From contig JAALGY010000033.1 in the NCBI GenBank assembly GCA_032358165.1, forward strand, positions 2,108,001-2,172,000: DNA of 64,000 bases, written 5' to 3'. The notes under the pieces were generated by a model, which was not told where the DNA came from, searched no databases, and was given only the letters and a program-made list of their open reading frames with translations. Origin of the DNA: Diplosphaera chodatii. Lineage: Eukaryota > Chlorophyta > Trebouxiophyceae > Prasiolales > Stichococcaceae. Both the position numbers and the translations under genes were made by a program. Below are positions 57,691 through 64,000 of this stretch, piece by piece (within the stretch, counting starts at the first letter, position 1; each line of letters begins with the position of its first letter).

Positions 57691-60600
57691 CTACTTGGGG
57701 CCCCAGACGTGGATGCTGCGGTCATCAGAAGCCGACACGAACATGCGATGGTTGACTGGGTTCCAGGCAACGGCGTTGACAGTGCCTGTGTGGCCTTCTA
57801 GCTGAGCCAACAGCTCGCCGCTGCCACGGTGCCATACATACACCTGGATGAGCAATTGAGGAGCACTGAATGCATGACAGCAGCTGCAAGGGCAAGCATG
57901 GCATCACAGCTGCAACCGCAGCCAGCTGACAGCAGTGCGATGATCTGATTGTCTCTCTGAGTCTCTGCGCCATCGCTGCACCAGGACACCACGCAGCACT
58001 GCACAACTCAAAGGACAGCACTGCAGCACCTTGCACTCCTCCGAGCCACTGAGCACGAAGCTCTGGTTGCAGCCGCCAAAACAGGAGCGGATGACCCAGT
58101 GCCCGGTGCGCTGCGAGGGGTGCGGCCCATCATACCTGCAGGGGGGACGGCAAGGAACTGTTGCAATCCACGCTCAAGCATGTTGGCACGAGCGCACAGC
58201 TAGGGGGGAGACATCAGCATGCAGCTTTGCGTCCAGCAACCAGGGCCCACGTGCGGATGGGCTCCTCGTTGATGCTCCCGCTCATCTCCTCCGGCAGCTC
58301 CACCAGGTTGATGCGCCCGTTGGCGAGGTGCACCTGGTGCACCACACACGGCGGGTCTGCTTCTCTATTCCTGAGCAGTCTCAAGTTCCACTGTGGCCTT
58401 GTCCCTGGGTCTTGTCAAGCGTGGCACTCTGCCAAGTTTGCATTGCTGGGCAATGCCCTGCAGCACCGCACTTGGCTGAAAAGCACCAGGATATGCAGCA
58501 GTGTCAGGTGGAGGCAATACCCTGGGTGGATAGCAAACTGCTGCTCTAAGGCTCCCTTCGGCAAGGTCCTGACAGTCACGACCCAGACAACGAATCAAGC
58601 CATCGCAGCGAGGCTAGCGGCAGTCGAGAATGTGTGCAGCCGGTGATGTTCTTGGCTGCACAAGAGTCCACATCTACTGAAAGCGAATAGGGGGGAGGCG
58701 CACCAGGAGGTCCCGCGAGTCGGCGGCGAGGCAGATGGAGATGATGGACTGCGCGGACAGCAGCGCCGTCTCGCGCTCCCCCTCCAGCTGGTACACGCGC
58801 ACGCACGCCTCGCCCGAGGGCGTCGCCAGCAGGTGCCGCCCGTCGGCCGTCATCGCCAGGTCGTTGATGCGGTGGCCGCGCCAGGTGCGCAGCAGCTCCC
58901 CGGTCACGCTGTGCATGTGCTGCAGGGGGGCAGAGACGGGCGTTGGTGACGATTGGCTGCTGCCGGCCAGCTGGCGCCATGCAAGCGTAGGATCGCTGAA
59001 AAGAATAACCAGCAGTCGTTCAAGCAACACACGCAGGGACTGCTCTGGGCAGGCATGCGTGCACAAATCAGAGGACCGCAGGGCGTCAGCACCATATTTT
59101 TGTCGTGGCTGCCGGTGATGATGCGCTCGCCGTCGGGCAGCCACACCGCTGAGGTGACCTCCGCCGAGTGCTGCTTGACAACCAGCATGCACGACCCCTT
59201 TGCCACGTTCCATATTCGAAGTGAGCCATCATTACCTGCGCAGACAGACGTGGCACCATAGCAGCCTCCCCAGCCATCATATCTTCATGAAGACAAGCAA
59301 GCCGCCGAGCACCGGTCACGTACACTGATTCTGAACGCACCACAGGTGGCGAGCTTCGAGCTGTCGGGGCTCCAGGCCACGAAGACCACGGGCCCCGAGT
59401 GGCCGCGCAGGGTGTGGCGGTGTGCTAGTCGTTGCCCTCCCCGCGGTGACACCTGCACCAGAAGCCTTGCCAGTGATGCCTCAAACGGGATGCCTCCATT
59501 GTCATGAAAACAGCAGGCATCGATTGTAGCCTGCTGGGCAGGCAGGGCACAGGAAGCACGGCCAGCCCTGAGCTGACATGCACTCACTTGCCACACGCAA
59601 GCTGTCCCGTCCTTCGAGCTGCTGGCGAGGTGCGTGCCGTCGGGCGAGAAGGCGACGTGCCACACCTCGTCGTTGTGCTCCTGCAGCACCTGTTGACCCG
59701 GCAGCAGTGCCATCCTTTGCTCTGCTGTGCCTGGTAATCAGTAGGTCGTGCCTGTGCATGCGGGCGGTTGTTTGCTGGACACCTTTCATCTGGGTATTGC
59801 GCGCGAGACCCGCCTGCACGGTGCGCGTGGGGATGTGCTCCGTGCCCGCGCGGTAGTCGGTGAGCAGCGACACGGCGGCGGCGGCGTGGTTGTGGAACAT
59901 GGCCGCGGACAGCTGCGCCGTCAGCGCCTGCTCCACCAGCGCCTCCAGCCGCCGCTCCGGCACCATGAGCGCCGGCGGCACGATGTCCTGGTGTGGACAC
60001 AGCTTAATGAGCGTGCGGCAACACCGGCGGAAGCGGAGTACGGTTGGAACTGCTGGCGTATTCGTCAGCGTGTTCCTAGGGGTGCAGGCAGTCGTATTGT
60101 GTTCTGAATTGCAAGGAGCACGATCGACCTGTTGCATCAAAGGGCTGCCGCATGCTCAGGCCGCCTACCTGCAGCGCCGTCAGCAGCGACTGCCGGGCTG
60201 CCGGACTGCTGCCGCCCGGCGGCCAGCCGGCCAGGGCGTGCAGCTCTGCTGGGGACGCCGCCAGCAGGCAGGCCGCCAGGCGGTGCAGGCGCGCCGGGCT
60301 GCAGGGCGGCGCCAGCGCAGCCAGCTCCGTCCGCAGGCACGACACCGCCGCTGCAGTCTGCTGCCGCTCCAGCGCCTCTAGGTACTTCTGCTCGTACAGC
60401 AGGAACTGCGCGTGCTGCGTCTGTGCGGTGCTGGCCAGCTGCAGCTGCCCGACCAGCTGGACGGCCTTGTCAAAGGCGCCCTGCTTCACCGCATTTCGCA
60501 GCCGCTCCACCGTGGGCGGTTCCAGAGCGATGCCCGACTCCCGCTGCAGCTGCGCAGCCGCTTCATGGAAGCCCAAGTCGCTGAGCGCCTGCTCCAGCAG

Positions 60601-60822
60601 CCGCACATACTCGGCTCTGTCGATCAGCTGCTTGCTGCCCAGGCGGGATGGCGGCGCAGGGGCGCCGTTGGCGTGGCCATTCTGCAGGTCCATGGCCATG
60701 GTGCCACCCTCGTCCGCGCCCTTCGCCTGCCGTGCGCGCTTCACGGCTGGTGCCTCTGGATTCGCCTCGTTGCTGCGCAGGCGCCTGTGGCCGCGGGTCA
60801 CAACGCCGCTGTCGTGCTCCAT
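57691..60822 (-). CDS. WDR26: WDR26/GID7-type LisH-CTLH-WD40 protein
   Basis: A scaffold and substrate-recruiting subunit of the GID/CTLH ubiquitin ligase. The start at 60822 gives a basic head with a Lys/Arg patch ([12 protein letters not shown]). The LisH domain follows ([20 protein letters not shown]), then the CTLH/CRA helices ([40 protein letters not shown]) and [22 protein letters not shown] repeats are [20 protein letters not shown] with [69 protein letters not shown]; and the final [20 protein letters not shown] with [16 protein letters not shown]. Stop TAG is at 57691. The domain order LisH-CTLH-WD40 is diagnostic for WDR26/Gid7. Several introns split the WD repeats; no break is visible. 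Confidence 0.93.
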
Positions 60823-61198
60823 CTGTGAGAGGAGAGTCGGGACAGCATCGCTCGGTACTCGAGGCAGCGGTCAGCAGCGGGGAGATCGGGTGCGACTGCG
60901 GCTCCACGGCGCCAGCATCTGTGTTTGACTCCAATAGGATGCGCTAAGACATGCGTGCGCTGCTGTGTGGCGCTGCGTCAGCGTCCCTCGCGTTCGATGA
61001 TCTGAAACAGCCCTTCGCCCACGGCACAGTGCATGCCCCTGAGCTGAGCTGACGAGACTCCTGCGCAGCAGTGATCACCATATATCACCAGACCACGCAG
61101 CAGACGCAGCACGTCACGCACACCAGGCTGTCCACAGCAAGTCCGAACAGAGCATCTGCTTGACTGCTGCTGCGGGGTGCCAACTATGCACACGGCGC
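60823..61198. other. Divergent promoter, WDR26 / SET-domain gene
   Basis: 376 bases between two divergent starts. Expected to hold both promoters. An upstream exon of the SET-domain gene cannot be excluded. Confidence 0.4.
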
Positions 61199-62340
61199 AT
61201 GTGCTCTGATGTCACATGCGGCACGGAACGCTTAGCTGTCCAATGCATCAACACAGTTGACGACGAGCCGTTTCCAAGCGGATTCACATACGTAGCACGG
61301 TCGGCTGTCCAGCTGCGGCTGAGCTCAGCGGAGGGCTGTCGTTGTACAAGCAGGTATGTTGGCGGTCTCCCACGTGTACACGCAATTGCAGGACATTTGC
61401 AGAAAACTTTAACGCAGTCGCTTCCCTGCAGATGCACAGCGACAACAGGCTGCTCCTGCGAAGCACATGGCCAGCTCGAGTGCGGCTCTGCTTGTCAGTG
61501 TGCAGCAGACTGCGGGCGCCGAGCCAGCCAGCAGGGGCTGTCGGTCCCTGTGCAGCTGCGCAAGAGTACCAAAGGGTGGGGTGTTTATGCCGCTGAGCCC
61601 GTGAGCAAGGGTACATTTGTGGCCAGCTACGCTGGCGAGCTCCTGAAAAGGTGAACCGTTGACTGTAGTGGTTTGTCGGCAGAGGCGATGTGCACTTCTG
61701 AAATGCAACTGCGGAGACTCCTGAGGGAAACAAAGAAACTGGGAATGCTTCATCATTCGGCAGTCAGGAGGCAGACCGGCGTCTTGAAGACTACGATCTG
61801 CACCACGGGAGCCGACATGCACTGCTGGTAAGGCCAGGAGCCTGAATTCTAGCACATGTATTCATGTCCACAAGCGCAGTGCGATGCGGTGACTGTAAGC
61901 GAGCTTGTTTGCACCATGATGCAGGTGATTAAGGAGATCCTACCGTCTGGCGCATGCTTGCGCCTGAACATCGACGCTACCAGCCGGGGCAATGTCAGTC
62001 GCTTCTTCAACCATAGGTGCACTTGGTGACTGGCAAGATTTTCAGGCGCGTATGATGTAAGTTGTCAGCAGTATGTTGTCAGCACAATGCTTGAGGCTTA
62101 CCATGGTGCAACTGCAGCTGCGATGGTGGCAACCTGGCCGTTGACGTCGTGCGGTCTCGGGGGGACCTGATGCCACGTGTGGCCTTCTTTGCTGCCCAAA
62201 ACATTGACCGTGGCTCGGAGTTGACGTTCGCATACGGGCTGCCTTCAGCGGGATCCGGCAACACGCCTGATGCACCCGCGCAGCCCTGTTTATGCCACAC
62301 GGCTGGCTGCTTGGGCAAGCTGCCTAGAGGCGGACGATAA
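61199..62340 (+). CDS. SET-domain histone-lysine methyltransferase, SUV39/SUVR (H3K9) type
   Basis: Five exons fit in phase: 61199-61353, 61432-61650, 61764-61827, 61925-62016 and 62118-62340, giving 250 residues. The pre-SET zinc-cluster region opens CSDVTCGTERLAVQCINTVD, DEPFPSGFTYV, then GCRCTSR, CTATTGCSCEAHGQLECGSA and CQCAADCGRR. The SET domain follows: KSTKGWGVYAAEPVSKGTFV, ASYAGELL, EADRRLEDYDL, CLRLNIDATSRGNVSRFFNH plus SCDGGN, and PRVAFFAAQNIDRGSELTFA with YG. A post-SET Cys cluster (PCLCHTAGCLGK) ends the protein, stop TAA at 62340. The pre-SET/SET/post-SET order is that of H3K9 methyltransferases. No SRA/YDG, chromo or WIYLD domain is seen, so it is a minimal form unless an upstream exon was missed. 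The motif ELTFDYG of the family reads ELTFAYG. Confidence 0.85.
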
Positions 62341-62676
62341 GCACAAGCTCCAGATGTGGCACAGACGGACTGGATGGAAGCTGATGGCTGCAGGTCAACC
62401 TCAGCAATTACCCACCCTGCAGCGGTGACTTAATCGTACTGCAGAGTGAAGCAATTTCGCAAGGCATCTTTACATTCATACTCGGCCATATCACCTTGGA
62501 ACATCCAGCCTCAGTGGCTGATAACAACGTATCGCAGGGACTGCATCCGTCCCGTACCGTTGCGACCTGACCAACTCGGTACCTCACTCTGGTCTGGGTG
62601 GTTTCGAGGCGAGCCGCAGTTCGACTCCTGCGTGTGGTGTCAGCCAGCATCTGTGCTGGGTCAGCGTCCAGTCATC
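62341..62676. other. Tandem spacer: SET gene 3' region and SNARE promoter
   Basis: 336 bases between two plus-strand genes. No defined element seen. Confidence 0.4.
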
Positions 62677-64000
62677 ATGTCGGGAGTCAATGCAGATGGA
62701 TACACAGCTGACCAGCAGCAGCAGCTCGAGCTTGCAAAGCGCAAGCACCGCGAGACCACAGACTCAGCGCAGCGCGCCCTGCAGGTCAGCTTCTGACATG
62801 TTTGCAGCAATTTTTGCGCTCACAGGCATGCTGAACACTCGCATGCAATTTCCTAGGGCCAACCGTCCATGCTGCGGTCAAGGCCTTGACTGCTGCCGGT
62901 ACCGCACACGCGAGGCCACTATGTCAATGCGGGCAGCAACGCTGGCGCTACCAGCTGCACATCGCACGGTTTTCAGCGCGGCTGAAGTGCATCTGAGAAA
63001 ATCCTGCTGACGTCCGGGGCCTCGTGTGCCCGCAGACCGCCAACCAGACGCGTCAGCTGGCGGCGGACACCCTGGAGGAGCTGCACACGCAGGGCGAGAA
63101 GCTGGAGAAGGTGGACCGGGACCTCAACGACGTGCGTTGTGCTGCTTCAAGTCCGTATGTTAGTCCACTACAGCCCATGAGGCGTGCAGAGTGTGGCACC
63201 TCTCTGCAGCTTGGCGCTCCTTGCACACACTGCATGATGTAGTGGTGATGGTAGCTTGTGCCATTGCCATCGCACAGATCGACACGGATGTTAAGGAGGC
63301 CAAGGGCATCCTGCGGTACATGCGGCGCTGCTGCCTGTGCTTCCTGTGCTCCTGCTGCTGCGAGTGCGACCCCGACGCAGAGCGCGACGCCCAGCGCCGC
63401 CAGCGCGTCAAAGCGTGCGTCCTCACGGAAACGCTGACAGACTTGCCGAGCTCCCAACTTCCCTGCAGACAGCGCATGTTCATGCACGTACATCCAACAG
63501 AGCATGCGTTGCCACCACATGCCTGTTCTGTAGGTTCGGTACGAAAGACCTTGCCCAGGTGGTCTGCCTGCCAACCATATGCGCTAAGCTCGCATATGTG
63601 TGCATGTTCCTTTGCAGGCGGGACCAGGCTCGCAGGTCGGAGTACGAGATGTCGCAGATGGATCGCCAGCGCCGCCGTGAGCAGATGAACGGGCAGGTGG
63701 GGCACACTTGGCTCCCTGCAGCGAGCCTGACAATGACAGCATCTAGAGGGCTGTGCCCAGCGCTTCAAGCATGAATACCAGATGCGGATGCCACGTCAGG
63801 CAGCGAAGTGTAATCTTCCGCGGCTGCAGGTCAACGGCGCGGCAAAGCAGGAGCTGCTGAAGGGCGCGCAGCCGCGGCAGCGCCCCGGGGACCGCATGGC
63901 GCGCCAGATGGGCGAGGGCCTCGCCGGTGCGGCACACTGCGCTTGCTGCAGCACGGAGTCTGGCCCTTGCCTGAGGCTGGGGCGCCCCACTTGCATGTGC
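62677..64000 (+). CDS. SNAP-25-like Qb/Qc SNARE, partial at the window end
   Basis: A membrane-fusion SNARE carrying two SNARE helices joined by a Cys-rich linker. Exons in phase: 62677-62784, 63036-63131, 63278-63414, 63618-63696, and one from 63830 that probably reaches a donor near 63930. The first SNARE helix reads LELAKRKHRETTDSAQRALQ, TANQTRQLAADTLEELHTQG, EKLEKVDRDLND and IDTDVKEAKGILRYMRR. The linker CCLCFLCSCCCEC has eight Cys within 13 residues, fitting multiple palmitoylation as the membrane anchor. A charged segment follows (YEMSQMDRQRRREQMNGQ), then the start of the second half (RQRPGDRMARQMGEGLA). The Qc helix must lie past base 64000. The layout matches SNAP-25/SNAP33, which act at the plasma membrane with syntaxin and VAMP partners. 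Lack of the second helix in view leaves some doubt. Confidence 0.8.

Noticed and set aside
1..64000. tRNA, rRNA, CRISPR, insertion sequence or viral elements
   Set aside because: I looked for T-loop boxes (GTTCRANTC), direct-repeat arrays, terminal inverted repeats with transposase frames and reverse-transcriptase motifs, and saw none that held up.

Overview
The window is nuclear DNA of an intron-rich eukaryote, most likely a green alga (Chlorophyta; Trebouxiophyceae would fit). Three observations support this. Every recognisable protein is split by many short GT-AG introns (about 70-300 bases) with strong CAG acceptors. The gene set mixes plant-type functions (a plastid-type ClpP protease subunit, an expansin, a plant-style P4-ATPase) with general eukaryotic ones. 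Base composition is moderately GC-rich, with a striking excess of TGCATG/GCATGC/ATGCAT palindromes in introns and spacers. I see no rRNA, tRNA, CRISPR, insertion sequence or prokaryotic operon. All gene models were built by hand from reading frame, splice sites and family motifs, so outer exons are the least certain parts.

Layout. 1-1030 (+): C-terminal end of a CNNM/CorC-type CBS-domain transporter. 1798-5203 (-): secreted proteinase K-like subtilase. 5976-7212 (-): ClpP. 8449-12032 (+): a second proteinase K-like subtilase with a membrane anchor. 12724-16801 (+): mitochondrial intermediate peptidase. 17093-18092 (+): unknown tail-anchored protein. 18448-25148 (-): P4-ATPase phospholipid flippase. 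26508-29115 (+): expansin with a low-complexity tail. 29529-31461 (-): ERCC1. 31913-34281 (+): ER-type Fes1/SIL1-like Hsp70 exchange factor. 34376-36216 (-): inositol polyphosphate 5-phosphatase. 36376-38110 (+): unrecognised protein. 38524-39987 (-): SAM methyltransferase. 40359-45049 (-): membrane-anchored coiled-coil/TPR protein. 45896-47595 (+): coatomer epsilon. 47810-49665 (-): sterol-4-alpha-carboxylate 3-dehydrogenase-like enzyme. 49745-50272 (-): PET100. 51146-52919 (+): TBL2-like WD40 protein. 53120-57286 (+): X-family DNA polymerase with an N-terminal FHA domain. 57691-60822 (-): WDR26/GID7. 61199-62340 (+): SET-domain H3K9-type methyltransferase. 62677-64000 (+): SNAP-25-like SNARE, cut by the window edge.

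The genes do not form one pathway; this is ordinary gene-dense algal chromosome with alternating strands and short convergent or divergent spacers. Themes recur: proteolysis (two subtilases, ClpP, mitochondrial intermediate peptidase, WDR26), the secretory pathway and membranes (epsilon-COP, SNARE, flippase, sterol enzyme, 5-phosphatase, ER Hsp70 exchange factor) and DNA repair (ERCC1 and the polymerase).

The most unusual item is the predicted FHA-BRCT-Pol X polymerase. It joins a PNKP-type phosphopeptide-binding module to a gap-filling polymerase and depends on a GC-AG intron at 53531-53610. Next in interest are a type II membrane-anchored proteinase K, an expansin with a Ser/Gly-rich basic tail, and a Fes1-like protein with a signal peptide and a C-terminal ADEL.
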